A DNA stretch of 64,000 nt, from contig NZ_JAGEMM010000001.1 of the NCBI RefSeq assembly GCF_017921815.1, forward strand, positions 1,302,001 to 1,366,000. Reading direction: 5' to 3'. The notes beneath the pieces are model-generated. The model searched no databases. It saw only the letters and a list, made by a program, of their open reading frames with translations, and was not told the origin of the DNA. This stretch comes from Microvirga antarctica (lineage in GTDB: Bacteria > Pseudomonadota > Alphaproteobacteria > Rhizobiales > Beijerinckiaceae). This document shows, piece after piece, positions 9,134 through 17,982 of this stretch. Each line of letters starts with the position of its first letter. Positions within the stretch are counted from its first letter, which is position 1. The translations under genes were made by a program, and so were the position numbers.

Positions 9134-9958
9134 ATGCCGCGCTACAAGATGGTCGTCGAATATGACGGCACGCCCTTCACCGGGTGGCAGCACCAAAAGA
9201 ATGGCCTTTCCGTCCAGCAGGCAGTGGAGGATGCGATCGCGCGGTTCGCGGGCGAGCAGGTGCGCATCCATTGCGCTGGCCGGACGGATTCGGGCGTCCA
9301 TGCCACCCATCAGGTCGTGCACGTGGATCTCGAGAAAGCGTGGCGCGCGGACACGGTGCGGGACGCGACAAACGCCTATCTGAAAGCCGTTCCGGTGGCG
9401 ATCCTGTCGGCCGAGATGGTGGCGGGCGGCTTCAACGCGCGTCTCTCCGCCATCAAGCGCCACTACGTCTATCGGATTCTCAACCGGCGGGCGCCACCGG
9501 CCATCGAGCGCAGTCGGGTCTGGCATCGGGCCTGGCCGCTGGATTCCGCCATCATGCACGAGGCGGCTCAGACCCTGCTCGGCCAGCACGATTTCACGAC
9601 CTTCCGGGCGTCCGAATGCCAGGCGAACAGCCCCATCCGCACCCTTGACCGGCTCGAGGTTGAGCGCGACGGCGACGAAATCCGCGTCCACGCCTCGGCC
9701 CGCTCGTTCCTGCATCACCAGGTGCGGTCGATCGTCGGCACTCTCGAACGCGCCGGCGCCGGCCGGTGGTCGGTGGCGGATGTCCGGGCAGCGCTGGACG
9801 CGCGGGACCGCAAGCGATGCGGCCCGATGGCGCCGTCGACCGGCCTCTACCTGACGGGAGTCGATTATCGTCCCTACCCGATCCTAGACCAGAACGTCGT
9901 GGACAGCGGAGTCGATCAGCAGGTTGAACACGAGACCGAGGCTCACGATCGCGAGTGA
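9134..9958 (+). CDS. truA: tRNA pseudouridine(38-40) synthase
   Basis: This makes pseudouridine at positions 38-40 of the tRNA anticodon stem. The catalytic D52 is in [11 protein letters not shown], and KRHYVYRI and [13 protein letters not shown] are further conserved blocks. The conserved part ends at GLYLTGVDY near residue 249. About 25 further residues, rich in Asp, Glu and His, follow and are read through DNA that also encodes the end of the convergent membrane-protein gene. That tail looks like an acquired extension. The enzyme call is firm. Confidence 0.96.
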   Translation: MPRYKMVVEYDGTPFTGWQHQKNGLSVQQAVEDAIARFAGEQVRIHCAGRTDSGVHATHQVVHVDLEKAWRADTVRDATNAYLKAVPVAILSAEMVAGGFNARLSAIKRHYVYRILNRRAPPAIERSRVWHRAWPLDSAIMHEAAQTLLGQHDFTTFRASECQANSPIRTLDRLEVERDGDEIRVHASARSFLHHQVRSIVGTLERAGAGRWSVADVRAALDARDRKRCGPMAPSTGLYLTGVDYRPYPILDQNVVDSGVDQQVEHETEAHDRE

Positions 9959-10474
9959 CAGCAATCCTGGCACGCCCAGCGTCAACTTTGTGGCGAACCA
10001 CTGCACCCGCAGCACGAGCAGGCAGAACGCAAAGGTGAACAGCCCGGCCAGCGCCGGCGTCGCCCAGCCGATCAGCAGCAGCAGGGACGGAAACGACAAC
10101 ACCATGATGGAGGCGACCGCGATCCAGTTCGTCACGACGACGAACGGCACATAGCGGGAGGTCAGGCCCAGCGCCCGCGACAGAAAGATCATCGCCATCG
10201 GCAGCGCAAGAAAGCCCGCGACATGGCCGAGGCCGACCACAAGGTCGATCCAGAGACCGTCGAACACGTTGCCGCTCGCCAACCGGTAGCCGAGGCGAAT
10301 GCGCTCCAGCGCAAGCGTGATCACGTAGGCGGGGAGCGTCAGCAGGATGGCCGCGAAGGAATGCCAGAACCCGCGCTCGGACATGTCGAAAGCCTGCAGG
10401 CCCTCGACCTTGCTGTGCAGAAGATCCACCGTTCCCCGCAGCGAGCGGTGAACCTCGTCGGCCGTGAGAAACAT
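9884..10474 (-). CDS. conserved hypothetical multi-pass membrane protein
   Basis: The 196-residue product has a short polar N-terminus ([18 protein letters not shown]) and about five hydrophobic segments (near residues 40-55, 75-100, 108-120, 128-145 and 165-185), with almost no charged residues in the last half. I recognise no catalytic motif, and the family is unknown to me. It converges on truA and overlaps its last 75 bp. A membrane gene of this size between truA and dapE is also found in rhizobia as I recall them. That placement supports a real gene, but no function is suggested. Confidence 0.72.
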   Translation of the reverse strand: MFLTADEVHRSLRGTVDLLHSKVEGLQAFDMSERGFWHSFAAILLTLPAYVITLALERIRLGYRLASGNVFDGLWIDLVVGLGHVAGFLALPMAMIFLSRALGLTSRYVPFVVVTNWIAVASIMVLSFPSLLLLIGWATPALAGLFTFAFCLLVLRVQWFATKLTLGVPGLLSLAIVSLGLVFNLLIDSAVHDVLV

Positions 10475-10835
10475 CCTGCGCTCCCGTGGTGCGTTTCACC
10501 GCAAACCGGGGAGCCGGCGCTTTCGTTCCGCATGGGTATGCGACTTTCCCCGCCCCTGTCGTCGCGCCGCTAGAGGATTGAATCTGACGCTTGTTTGGCC
10601 GCCGGAGGGCACCACGCGGCTCGGGTAAGAGCGGCGGGTCCTGCCCGTTTGCAGACGTTCGGATGGGCGCAGTAAAGTGGGATGCTGAAGTGTGACGACG
10701 CCTGCCGAACAATCCGCGTCCGTCATTCCCGGCAGGGTCTTGGCCCGCGATTGTCAGGAATGCTTCGGTCAGGACCGAAGCATTTTTCACTCCGATGCTG
10801 CCATAAGCGCCTGACCCGCATCAGGAGCTCATAGT
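10475..10835. other. 361-bp intergenic stretch with an orphan terminator
   Basis: No convincing coding frame lies here. The short frames in it have the composition of antisense shadows. It must hold the promoter of the - strand membrane gene. Its main feature is a strong + strand intrinsic terminator (10760-10787) that closes no + strand gene in the preceding 800 bp. The right-hand end carries the AGGAG of the MFS gene. Confidence 0.6.
10760..10787 (+). terminator. strong intrinsic terminator without an upstream gene
   Basis: An 11-bp perfect stem (10760-10770 with 10773-10783) is followed directly by TTTTT. The next + strand gene starts 49 bases later. It could end a small RNA transcribed from 10475-10760, or serve as a leader attenuator for the MFS gene. 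It is weaker on the other strand, where only two T residues follow. Confidence 0.65.
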
Positions 10836-12092
10836 GTGTCGTCTCTTTCAGTGAAGCTGCCGTTCTTCGGCTGGCATACGGTCGCAGCGACCTTTGTCCT
10901 TGCTGTATTTGGGTGGGGTGTCGGCTTCTACGGGCCGCCTATATACCTGCAAGTTGTCGTCGAGCGGACCGGCTGGTCGGTGGCATTGGTCTCTGCGGCA
11001 GTCACCGTGCATTTTTTGATTGGCGCGGTGGTGATCGCCAATCTGCCGCGCCTTTATCGAAGGCTGGGTGTTCCCGTGGTGACAAGTCTTGGGGCAGCCT
11101 TGCTTGCGGCCGGGGTCGTCGGCTGGGCGATTGCCGGCGAGCCGTGGCAACTGTTCTCTGCTGCCCTGTTGAGTGGCGTGGGGTGGGTCGCGATGGGCGC
11201 CGCGGCCGTCAATGCGATCATCTCTCCCTGGTTCGTGAGTTCTCGTCCTGCGGCTCTGTCGATGGCCTATAATGGAGCCAGTATCGGCGGTGTAATTTTC
11301 TCCCCATTATGGGTTGCCCTGATCCTTGCCATCGGTTTTCTCAAGGCGGCGATCGTGGTTGGCATTGTCATGGCCGCCGTGATTTTTACACTCTCGATCT
11401 TTGTATTTTCGAAATCCCCCGCGCAATTGAACCAGCTCCCCGATGGCATTCCGCCGAGCCCAGTTCCGGCTGCGGTCATCCCTTCGGCTGCGGCGGCTTT
11501 GCCGAAAGGATCGCTTTGGCGGGACCGCCGTTTCCTGACGCTAGCCGCAGGGATGGCGCTGGGCCTGTTCGCCCAAATTGGCCTTCTTGCACATCTGTTT
11601 TCCTTGCTCGTCCCGGCAATTGGGCCTCAAAATGCCGGGCTTGCCATGGGGGGCGCAACAGTCGCGGCGATCGTAGGCAGGACTATGGTCGGGCTTGTCA
11701 TGCCTGCCTCAGCGGACCGTCGTCTCGTTGCCTGCGCGAGCTATGCGGTGCAGATCGTCGGATCATTGACCTTTTTGATTGCGGGCGATGCCAACGTGCC
11801 CCTCATGATCATTGGTGTCATTCTGTTTGGTGCAGGTATTGGCAATGCCACATCCCTGCCGCCGCTCATCGCACAGGTCGAGTTCGCAAAGGCCGACGTT
11901 GCCCGGGTCGTCCCGCTGATCGTTGCGATCGGACAAGCGAGCTACTCTTTTGCGCCGGCAGCTTTTGGCGCGCTGCGAACGATGTCGCCATCTGGAACTT
12001 CGGGATTCGATGGGACAATGCTGTTTGCGGTGGCCTCGATGATGCAAGGAGCAGCCATGGCGTGTTTCTTACTCGGGCGGCAAACGCGCTAG
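10836..12092 (+). CDS. MFS transporter
   Basis: This 418-residue protein has about 12 transmembrane segments in two bundles, split by a central loop (SKSPAQLNQLPDGIPPSPVP near 200-220). The N-terminal pattern FGWHTVAATFVLAVFGWGVGFYGPP is seen in MFS permeases for organic anions and small acids. The GTG start has AGGAG 8 bases upstream. Its third-codon positions look visibly richer in A/T than those of its neighbours. Its stop codon shares bases with the stop of an IS630 remnant on the other strand. Both facts suggest arrival by transfer. Substrate unknown. Confidence 0.85.
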   Translation: MSSLSVKLPFFGWHTVAATFVLAVFGWGVGFYGPPIYLQVVVERTGWSVALVSAAVTVHFLIGAVVIANLPRLYRRLGVPVVTSLGAALLAAGVVGWAIAGEPWQLFSAALLSGVGWVAMGAAAVNAIISPWFVSSRPAALSMAYNGASIGGVIFSPLWVALILAIGFLKAAIVVGIVMAAVIFTLSIFVFSKSPAQLNQLPDGIPPSPVPAAVIPSAAAALPKGSLWRDRRFLTLAAGMALGLFAQIGLLAHLFSLLVPAIGPQNAGLAMGGATVAAIVGRTMVGLVMPASADRRLVACASYAVQIVGSLTFLIAGDANVPLMIIGVILFGAGIGNATSLPPLIAQVEFAKADVARVVPLIVAIGQASYSFAPAAFGALRTMSPSGTSGFDGTMLFAVASMMQGAAMACFLLGRQTR

Positions 12093-12300
12093 TGGATTCT
12101 ATCCAACGCCTGGTGCGCTCTGGCTGCGGCGGCGATGATTGCGTAGGGGTCGGCTTTCCAGGGGAATGGCCTCGGCTCGAGGTTATGCTCGGCGAGATCT
12201 CGGTTGATGGCGGCCTGAACGTCGCCGAAGCCCAGGAAGGCGCCGCGCCTGAGTCTGCGCTTGGTCCGGGGCGGCTGAAGAACCATTCGACCGCGCGGTC
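12089..12300 (-). pseudogene. IS630-family transposase remnant (C-terminal fragment)
   Basis: Read on the - strand, residues KRRLRRGAFLGFGDVQAAI, then LAEHNLEPRPFPWKADP and a final HQALDRIH, match the conserved C-terminus of IS630-type DDE transposases. That end usually reads KRRLKRG...LQAAI..F..EHN..PKPFVWTADP...HQ.L.SIH. Just upstream (12276-12297) an AVEWFF stretch, equivalent to the AVEGFF of intact copies, is in another reading frame, so the gene has at least one frameshift. No N-terminal domain is present and I could not find terminal inverted repeats. It is dead. Confidence 0.75.
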
Positions 12301-12433
12301 CGCGACAACGGCTTCAAGCAGGCGCGATCCGCGGCGGTCACGTTGATAACAATCCCTGGCGGTCTCGCCCAGACTCGCACACGACCAACCAAAGCAGAAT
12401 CCCGATCGGGACTCTTCCGTTGCCATCACTGCA

Positions 12434-13600
12434 CTAGGATGCGGCAGCCCCGAAATAGCTGTCGAGAACCCGCCGGTAGATAGCCGTCAGCCGGTCGAGA
12501 TCGGTTACTTTCACGCGCTCGTCGACCTGGTGCATGGTCTGCCCCACCAGGCCGAATTCGACGACCGGACAATCCTTGACGATGAAGCGGGCATCCGACG
12601 TGCCGCCGGTTGTCGAAAGCCGGGGCTTGCGGCCCGTCTCGGCCTCGATGGCGTCCGCCATGAAGGCCACGAAATCGTTGGGCGGCGTCAGGAACGCCAG
12701 CGCATTGGTCGGCTCCACAACCAACGCGTAATCGATCGCGTTGCCGGCGGCCTCCCGCAGGCGACGCTCGATTTCCGCCGTCAGGCTTTCGGGCGTCCAG
12801 AGATCATTGAAGCGGATGTTGAACGTCGCGCGCGCTTCAGCCGCGATGACATTCGGGGCAGGGTTGCCGACGTCGACGGTCGTCACCTCGCAATTCGTGG
12901 CGTCGAAATGCGCCGTGCCCTGATCAAGCGGCTCGGCCAGCAGACCCTCGAGCAGCCGCATCATTCCGGGAATCGGATTTTTCGCCAGATGCGGATAGGC
13001 CACATGGCCCTGTTTGCCCGACACGACGATCCGGCCCGTCAGCGAGCCACGTCGCCCGATCTTGACCATGTCGCCCAGCGCCTCCGGGTTCGTGGGCTCG
13101 CCGAGGATGCAATGGCTGAAGCGCTCCCCGCGAGCCCTCGCCCAGTCGAGAAGCTTGACGCTGCCATTGATCGCAGGACCCTCCTCGTCGCCGGTGATCA
13201 GAAACCCGACAGAGCCCTGGAAATCAGGTCGCTCGCCGACGAATTGCAGGGCGGCGGCCATCATGCAGGCCACCCCGCCCTTCATGTCGACGGCGCCCCG
13301 CCCGAACAGCTCATCGCCCTCGATCACCGCGCCGAACGGATCGTGACGCCAGCGCGCGAGATCGCCCGGTGGAACCACGTCCGTGTGCCCGGCAAAGAGC
13401 AGATAGGGCGCGCCTGTGCCGTAGCGCGCGTAGAGGTTCTCGATGTCCGGCGTGCCGGGCTCGGAGAAAACAGGCCGGTGAACCTCGAAACCCGCTTGCG
13501 TCAGCACCGATTCGATGAAGGCCAGCGCGCCGCCATCCTCGGGCGTCACCGATGCGCAGCGGATGAGGGATTGCGTGAGGCTGAGGGGTGAATGGTCCAT
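12434..13600 (-). CDS. dapE: succinyl-diaminopimelate desuccinylase
   Basis: This is an M20 metallopeptidase-fold enzyme that hydrolyses N-succinyl-LL-2,6-diaminopimelate, giving the precursor of lysine and of peptidoglycan mDAP. The first zinc motif [14 protein letters not shown] is near residue 67, a second [12 protein letters not shown] near 100 and the catalytic GDEEGP near 133. TGGTSDARF near 322 belongs to the substrate site. Length 388 is normal. It starts 3 bp after the dapD stop, so dapD-dapE form one - strand operon for successive steps of the succinylase branch. Confidence 0.96.
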   Translation of the reverse strand: MDHSPLSLTQSLIRCASVTPEDGGALAFIESVLTQAGFEVHRPVFSEPGTPDIENLYARYGTGAPYLLFAGHTDVVPPGDLARWRHDPFGAVIEGDELFGRGAVDMKGGVACMMAAALQFVGERPDFQGSVGFLITGDEEGPAINGSVKLLDWARARGERFSHCILGEPTNPEALGDMVKIGRRGSLTGRIVVSGKQGHVAYPHLAKNPIPGMMRLLEGLLAEPLDQGTAHFDATNCEVTTVDVGNPAPNVIAAEARATFNIRFNDLWTPESLTAEIERRLREAAGNAIDYALVVEPTNALAFLTPPNDFVAFMADAIEAETGRKPRLSTTGGTSDARFIVKDCPVVEFGLVGQTMHQVDERVKVTDLDRLTAIYRRVLDSYFGAAAS

Positions 13601-13603
13601 GGG

Positions 13604-14446
13604 TCAGTCGCGCAACAGCTCGTTGATGGCTGTCTTGGCCCGCGTCTGCGCATCGACCCGCTTCACGATGACGGCGCAATACAGCGACGGACCCGGGCTG
13701 CCATCCGGCAGGGCCTTGCCCGGCAGCGAGCCCGGGACGACGACGGAATAGGGCGGCACCCGCCCGACGAAGATCTCGCCGGTGCTGCGATCGATGATTT
13801 TCGTCGAGGCGCTGAGGAACACGCCCATGGAGAGCACCGAGCCCTCGCCCACGACGACGCCCTCGACCACTTCGGATCTGGCGCCGATGAAACAATTGTC
13901 CTCGATGATGGTCGGATTGGCCTGCAGCGGCTCCAGCACGCCGCCGATGCCGACGCCGCCGGAGAGGTGCACATGCTTGCCGATCTGGGCGCAGGATCCG
14001 ACCGTCGCCCAGGTGTCGACCATCGTGCCCTCGTCCACATAGGCGCCGAGATTGACGAAGGACGGCATCAGCACCACGCCGGGCGCCACATAGGCGCCGC
14101 GCCGCACCGTGCAGTTGGGCACAGCCCGGAAGCCGGCCGCCGTGAAGTCCGACGCTGACCAGCCGTCGAACTTCGACGGCACCTTGTCCCACCACACCGA
14201 GTCGCCCGGCCCGCCCTTGATCACCGCCATGTCGTTGAGGCGGAACGAGAGCAGCACCGCCTTCTTGAGCCATTGGTGAACCTGCCAGCCCTCAGTGGTT
14301 TTCTCCGCCACGCGCGCCTTGCCGGAATCGAGAAGCGCCATCACTTCGCCGACCGCCTCGCGGACCGCGCCCCTGGTGGCAGGGGTCACATCGGCACGGA
14401 CTTCGAAAGCGGCGTCGATCGTTGCGGCAAGATCATGATGGGTCAT
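13604..14446 (-). CDS. dapD: tetrahydrodipicolinate N-succinyltransferase
   Basis: This enzyme transfers succinyl from succinyl-CoA to tetrahydrodipicolinate in lysine/DAP synthesis. The left-handed beta-helix hexapeptide repeats are visible from residue ~110 to 230 ([22 protein letters not shown], then [16 protein letters not shown] and [14 protein letters not shown]). The frame runs back to a TTG at 14497, but the ATG at 14446 gives the usual [10 protein letters not shown] start and a 280-residue protein, the standard size. It is first in the dapD-dapE pair. Confidence 0.95.
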   Translation of the reverse strand: MTHHDLAATIDAAFEVRADVTPATRGAVREAVGEVMALLDSGKARVAEKTTEGWQVHQWLKKAVLLSFRLNDMAVIKGGPGDSVWWDKVPSKFDGWSASDFTAAGFRAVPNCTVRRGAYVAPGVVLMPSFVNLGAYVDEGTMVDTWATVGSCAQIGKHVHLSGGVGIGGVLEPLQANPTIIEDNCFIGARSEVVEGVVVGEGSVLSMGVFLSASTKIIDRSTGEIFVGRVPPYSVVVPGSLPGKALPDGSPGPSLYCAVIVKRVDAQTRAKTAINELLRD

Positions 14447-14536
14447 GCAAAAACTCGGGGCGGCGGTTGCGGGGACGATGGAAGCCTTGCTTAGCAACAG
14501 CCCCCTTCCCTGTCACCCCGATCGGTGATGCCGCGC

Positions 14537-15142
14537 TCAGAAGCTGGTGCGCTGCCGGATCGCCGCCGAGAGGGTGCCGTCGTCGAGATAATCGAGTTCG
14601 CCACCGACCGGAACCCCGTGGGCAAGCCGCGTGACCTTGACCGGCAGATGGCCCAGCAGGTCGGTGATGTAATGCGCGGTCGTCTGCCCATCGACGGTGG
14701 CGTTGAGCGCCAGAATCACCTCGGCGACCCCGGGCTCGGACGCGCGGGCGACCAGTCCCTCGAAATTGAGATGCTCGGGCCGGATTCCGTCAAGCGGCGA
14801 CAGAACCCCGCCGAGCACGAGATAGCGCGCCGTGACCGCCCCCGATCGCTCGAGCGCCCAGAGATCCGACACATCCTCCACCACCACCAGAATGGCGGGG
14901 TCGCGACGCGGGTCCCGGCAGATGATGCAGGGATCGGACGTATCCACATTGCCGCAGGACGTGCACACCACGATCCGTTCGCTGGCGACCCGCATGGCAT
15001 CGCTAAGCGGGCCCAGCAGGGTTTCGCGCTTCTTGATGAGATGGAGGGCGGCGCGGCGTGCGGAACGCGGGCCCAGCCCCGGCAGACGGGCCAGGAGTTG
15101 GATCAGACGCTCGATCTCCGGGCCGGCGACGGATTGCGCCAT
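14537..15142 (-). CDS. recR: recombination mediator protein RecR
   Basis: RecR works with RecF/RecO in loading RecA on gapped DNA. The helix-hairpin-helix [16 protein letters not shown] is at 20-35, the four-cysteine zinc finger (C62, C65, C72, C75) comes next, and the Toprim domain ([14 protein letters not shown]) begins near residue 84. Length 201 is normal. It follows ebfC by 7 bp, completing the dnaX-ebfC-recR operon that is widely conserved in bacteria. Confidence 0.96.
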   Translation of the reverse strand: MAQSVAGPEIERLIQLLARLPGLGPRSARRAALHLIKKRETLLGPLSDAMRVASERIVVCTSCGNVDTSDPCIICRDPRRDPAILVVVEDVSDLWALERSGAVTARYLVLGGVLSPLDGIRPEHLNFEGLVARASEPGVAEVILALNATVDGQTTAHYITDLLGHLPVKVTRLAHGVPVGGELDYLDDGTLSAAIRQRTSF

Positions 15143-15149
15143 CGGGCCC

Positions 15150-15470
15150 TCAGAACATCTTCAGGCCGGGCGGGATCGGCATGCCCTTGGTGAGATCGGC
15201 CATGCGGTCCTGGGCGGCGCGGTCGGCCTTGCCCCGGGCATCGTTCATGGCAGCCACAATCAGGTCCTCGAGGATTTCCTTCTCGTCGACGTTCAGAAGC
15301 GACGGATCGATGCTGATCGCCTTCAGCGCGCCCTTGCCCGAAACGCGCACGAGAACGACGCCGCCGCCGGACGTTCCCTCGACCTCGAGGGTCTCGAGTT
15401 CCTCTTGGGCATCCTGCAGCTTCTGCTGCATGGCCTGGGCCTGCTTCATCAATCCCATCATGTCGCGCAT
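15150..15470 (-). CDS. YbaB/EbfC family nucleoid-associated protein
   Basis: This 106-residue protein has an N-terminal helix [22 protein letters not shown], the core strand [19 protein letters not shown] and a helical C-terminus ([19 protein letters not shown]). The family binds DNA as a dimer and is thought to organise the nucleoid. I chose the ATG at 15470 because AGGAG stands upstream on the - strand and it gives the family N-terminus. The longer frame to 15527 overlaps dnaX. It sits between dnaX and recR. Confidence 0.93.
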   Translation of the reverse strand: MRDMMGLMKQAQAMQQKLQDAQEELETLEVEGTSGGGVVLVRVSGKGALKAISIDPSLLNVDEKEILEDLIVAAMNDARGKADRAAQDRMADLTKGMPIPPGLKMF

Positions 15471-15489
15471 GGTCGTGTCTCCTTTCGGC

Positions 15490-17304
15490 CTAAACGTCGT
15501 CGTCGCCGTCGAGGTCCGGCCCGTCAAGCCCTTCAGGCTCCGGCGGAGGGATCATCTCGTCGGCCGTCTTCTCGGAGCGGTCGACCACGTTGACGATCTG
15601 GGCTCCGGGGAATTTTGCCAGCACTGCCTGAACCAGTGGATGGTTGGCAGCGCCCGCCTTGCGTTCCTGCTCGGCCGTCTCCGCCTGATGATGCAGGGTC
15701 GCGGACCCTGCCTCCGAGGACAAAGCCACCATCCAGCGTTGGCCGGTCCAGCTCTGAAGAACACGGGACAGGTCGTTGGGAACGGTGCGGCTTGCGCCGT
15801 CGATCAGGCGGAACTCGATGCGCCCTTCCTCGAAATGAACGAGATGGACGTCGCGCTCCAGCGCCCGCTTCAGCACGACCTCACGCTGCTCGCCGGCCAT
15901 CGCCACCACATCCTCGAAACGGCGCAGGCGCAGGGCAGGCGCAGCCGAAGGCGCAGGGTCAGGTCGCGGTTCCGGACGGGGCTGAGAGGCAGCCAGCGCC
16001 ATCGTGCCCGAAATTGACGGTCCAGACGGGGCCGGCGGACGGCTGAGTGGCGCAGCGCCCGGTTCCAGGGTGCGGCCCTCTTTCAGAGCGCGCAAGGCCT
16101 CGTCAGGGGTCGGCAGGTCGGACGCATAGGCGAGGCGAACCAGAACCATCTCGGCGGCCGCCACGGGCCGGTTCGACGCCTGCACCTCGGGTATGCCCTT
16201 GAGCAGAATCTGCCAGGCGCGCGACAGGGAGCGGACCGACAGGGTCTTGGCGAATTCCAGACCGCGCGTCCGCTCGGCCTCGGACAGGACAGGGTCCTTG
16301 GCGGCGTCCGGGATGAGTTTCAGCCGGGTCACCACATGGGAGAACGTGGCAAGATCCGACAGGATCACGGTCGGGTCAGCGCCGGCATCATATTGCGCGC
16401 GCAGGGCCGCGAAGGCCGTCGGCACGTCGCCCCGCATGGCAGCCTCGAAAAGGTCGATGACCTGGCTCCGGTCGGCAAGCCCCAGCATCTCGCGAACGGT
16501 ATCGCCGGTCACGATTCCTGCCCCGTGGGCGATCGCCTGGTCCATGAGCGAGAGCGAATCGCGCGCAGAACCCTCGGCCGCCCGGGCGATGGAGGCCAGC
16601 GCCTCCCCGTCCGCCTGCACCTCCTCGGCGGCGCAGATGCGGGCCAGATGTCTTACGAGCTTGTCGGCGTCGATGCGGCGCAGATCGAAGCGCTGGCAGC
16701 GCGACAGGATCGTCACCGGGACTTTACGGATTTCGGTGGTGGCGAAAATGAACTTCGCGTGCGGCGGCGGTTCCTCCAGCGTCTTCAGGAAGGCGTTGAA
16801 CGCCTTCTCCGAGAGCATGTGGACCTCGTCGATGATGTAGACCTTGTAGCGCGCGCTGGCCGGCGAATAGCGGATGCCGTCGATGATCTGGCGAACGTCG
16901 TCGATGCCCGTATGCGAGGCCGCGTCCATCTCCAGCACGTCCACGTGCCGGGATTCCATGATGGCTTCGCAATGGAGCCCGAGATCGGGCATGTGGATCG
17001 TCGGCGCGCCGGACCCGTCGGCCTTCTGGTAATTGAGCGCGCGGGCCAGAATGCGCGCGGTGGTGGTCTTGCCCACGCCGCGCACGCCGGTCAGCATCCA
17101 GGCCTGCGGGATGCGGCCGGTGTCAAAAGCGTTCGACAGGGTCCTGACCATGGCCTCCTGGCCGATCAGATCGTCGAAGGTGCGGGGCCGGTATTTGCGG
17201 GCAAGAACCCGATAGGGAGACGTTGCGGGCGGCTTCGGCTCAAGCGGGAAACCCGGCAGGGCCGGCTCGTCGTCAAAGGGCGTGCCGGCTGTGGTTTCGT
17301 CCAT
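15490..17304 (-). CDS. dnaX: DNA polymerase III subunit gamma/tau
   Basis: This is the clamp-loader ATPase of the replisome. The Walker A GVRGVGKT is at 73-80, Walker B with IIDEVHMLSEKAFNAFLKTL near 155 and the sensor/arginine region ATTEIRKVPVTILSRCQRF near 177. The zinc module between the two Walker motifs is reduced: only one Cys remains (LHCEAI), as is usual in rhizobial homologues. Domain III ends near residue 395, followed by a Pro-rich linker (SRPPAPSGPS) and a tau-like C-terminal domain. No obvious slippery A run for making gamma was noticed. It heads the dnaX-ebfC-recR operon. Confidence 0.95.
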   Translation of the reverse strand: MDETTAGTPFDDEPALPGFPLEPKPPATSPYRVLARKYRPRTFDDLIGQEAMVRTLSNAFDTGRIPQAWMLTGVRGVGKTTTARILARALNYQKADGSGAPTIHMPDLGLHCEAIMESRHVDVLEMDAASHTGIDDVRQIIDGIRYSPASARYKVYIIDEVHMLSEKAFNAFLKTLEEPPPHAKFIFATTEIRKVPVTILSRCQRFDLRRIDADKLVRHLARICAAEEVQADGEALASIARAAEGSARDSLSLMDQAIAHGAGIVTGDTVREMLGLADRSQVIDLFEAAMRGDVPTAFAALRAQYDAGADPTVILSDLATFSHVVTRLKLIPDAAKDPVLSEAERTRGLEFAKTLSVRSLSRAWQILLKGIPEVQASNRPVAAAEMVLVRLAYASDLPTPDEALRALKEGRTLEPGAAPLSRPPAPSGPSISGTMALAASQPRPEPRPDPAPSAAPALRLRRFEDVVAMAGEQREVVLKRALERDVHLVHFEEGRIEFRLIDGASRTVPNDLSRVLQSWTGQRWMVALSSEAGSATLHHQAETAEQERKAGAANHPLVQAVLAKFPGAQIVNVVDRSEKTADEMIPPPEPEGLDGPDLDGDDDV

Positions 17305-17352
17305 CGGCTCGAGGGCTTTGGGGTCAAAGGGGACGCCCGAAAAAGCGCCGGG

Positions 17353-17450
17353 GTGGGAGGCTGGACGAAGACCCGTTCGGTCTCGTTAGGGCTGCTTCCT
17401 TCCGGACCTGACCCAGTTGGCGAGTGAGACGTCCCTCGCCAACCTCCCGC
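17353..17450 (-). ncRNA. ffs: signal recognition particle RNA, small bacterial type
   Basis: On the - strand the universal SRP RNA domain IV core GGTCAGGTCCGGAAGGAAGC is read at 17414-17395, followed by AGCCCTAACGAG. The GGGAGG at 17448-17443 can pair with CCTCCC at 17360-17355, closing a hairpin of about 95 nt, the normal size for the short alphaproteobacterial form. A T run follows at 17344-17340. It lies just upstream of dnaX on the same strand, a frequent arrangement. The ends are good to a few bases. Confidence 0.93.
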
Positions 17451-17454
17451 CGCC

Positions 17455-17483
17455 TATATGGCGTTTTCGAGGGGAGAACGCAA
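17455..17483 (-). promoter_or_regulatory. sigma-70 promoter of the SRP RNA
   Basis: On the - strand TTGCGT (17483-17478) and CATATA (17460-17455) are spaced by exactly 17 bases. Transcription would start 6-8 bases downstream, at the GGGAGG end of the RNA. This placement makes it convincing for a short stable RNA. Confidence 0.65.
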
Positions 17484-17560
17484 GCTGGAGCGGCAGCCCG
17501 GGAGACCGCTGCGACAAGTTCTGGTAGGCACCGGCCGGGACACTCCGCTAACGTGCGTTA

Positions 17561-17977
17561 ATGACCTCCGACTTCACCCTTGATTCCCGGCTTTCGGCCG
17601 ACACGATTCCCATTGGCGACCTCTCGCTCTCATCGGTTCTCCTGCTCAACGACGCGCGGTTTCCGTGGTTCGTTCTCGTCCCGCGCCTTCCGGGCCTGAC
17701 CGAGATCACCGACCTGTCCGATGCGCAGGCCATCACGCTGATGGAGGAGATTCGCGTGGCGAGCGCCGTCATGACGACCCTGTCCAAACCGGACAAGGTC
17801 AATATCGGCGCGCTGGGCAACATCGTGCCCCAGCTCCACGTCCATGTGATCGGCCGCTTTCTCTCCGACCCCGCCTGGCCCGGCCCGGTCTGGGGCCATG
17901 GAACCAAGACACCCTATCCCCACCATGCTGCAACCGCCCTCATCGAGCGGGCTGCAAGCCTTTTCGCGGCGGCCTGA
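17561..17977 (+). CDS. HIT family protein
   Basis: The 138-residue product has the histidine-triad signature QLHVHVIGRF near residues 91-100 (H-x-H-x), preceded by VNIGALGNIVPQ. HIT proteins hydrolyse or transfer nucleoside phosphoramidates and dinucleotides. The N-terminal LLLNDARFPWFVLVPR resembles the diadenosine-tetraphosphate/galactose-1-phosphate side of the superfamily, but the exact substrate cannot be told. It is followed by nudC after 5 bp, so two nucleotide-handling enzymes appear to be co-transcribed. The ATG has no clear ribosome-binding site. Confidence 0.85.
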   Translation: MTSDFTLDSRLSADTIPIGDLSLSSVLLLNDARFPWFVLVPRLPGLTEITDLSDAQAITLMEEIRVASAVMTTLSKPDKVNIGALGNIVPQLHVHVIGRFLSDPAWPGPVWGHGTKTPYPHHAATALIERAASLFAAA

Positions 17978-17982
17978 CCGAC

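Noticed and set aside
12530..13591. 353-codon + strand frame opposite dapE
   Set aside because: Antisense composition, while dapE is complete with zinc and catalytic motifs.
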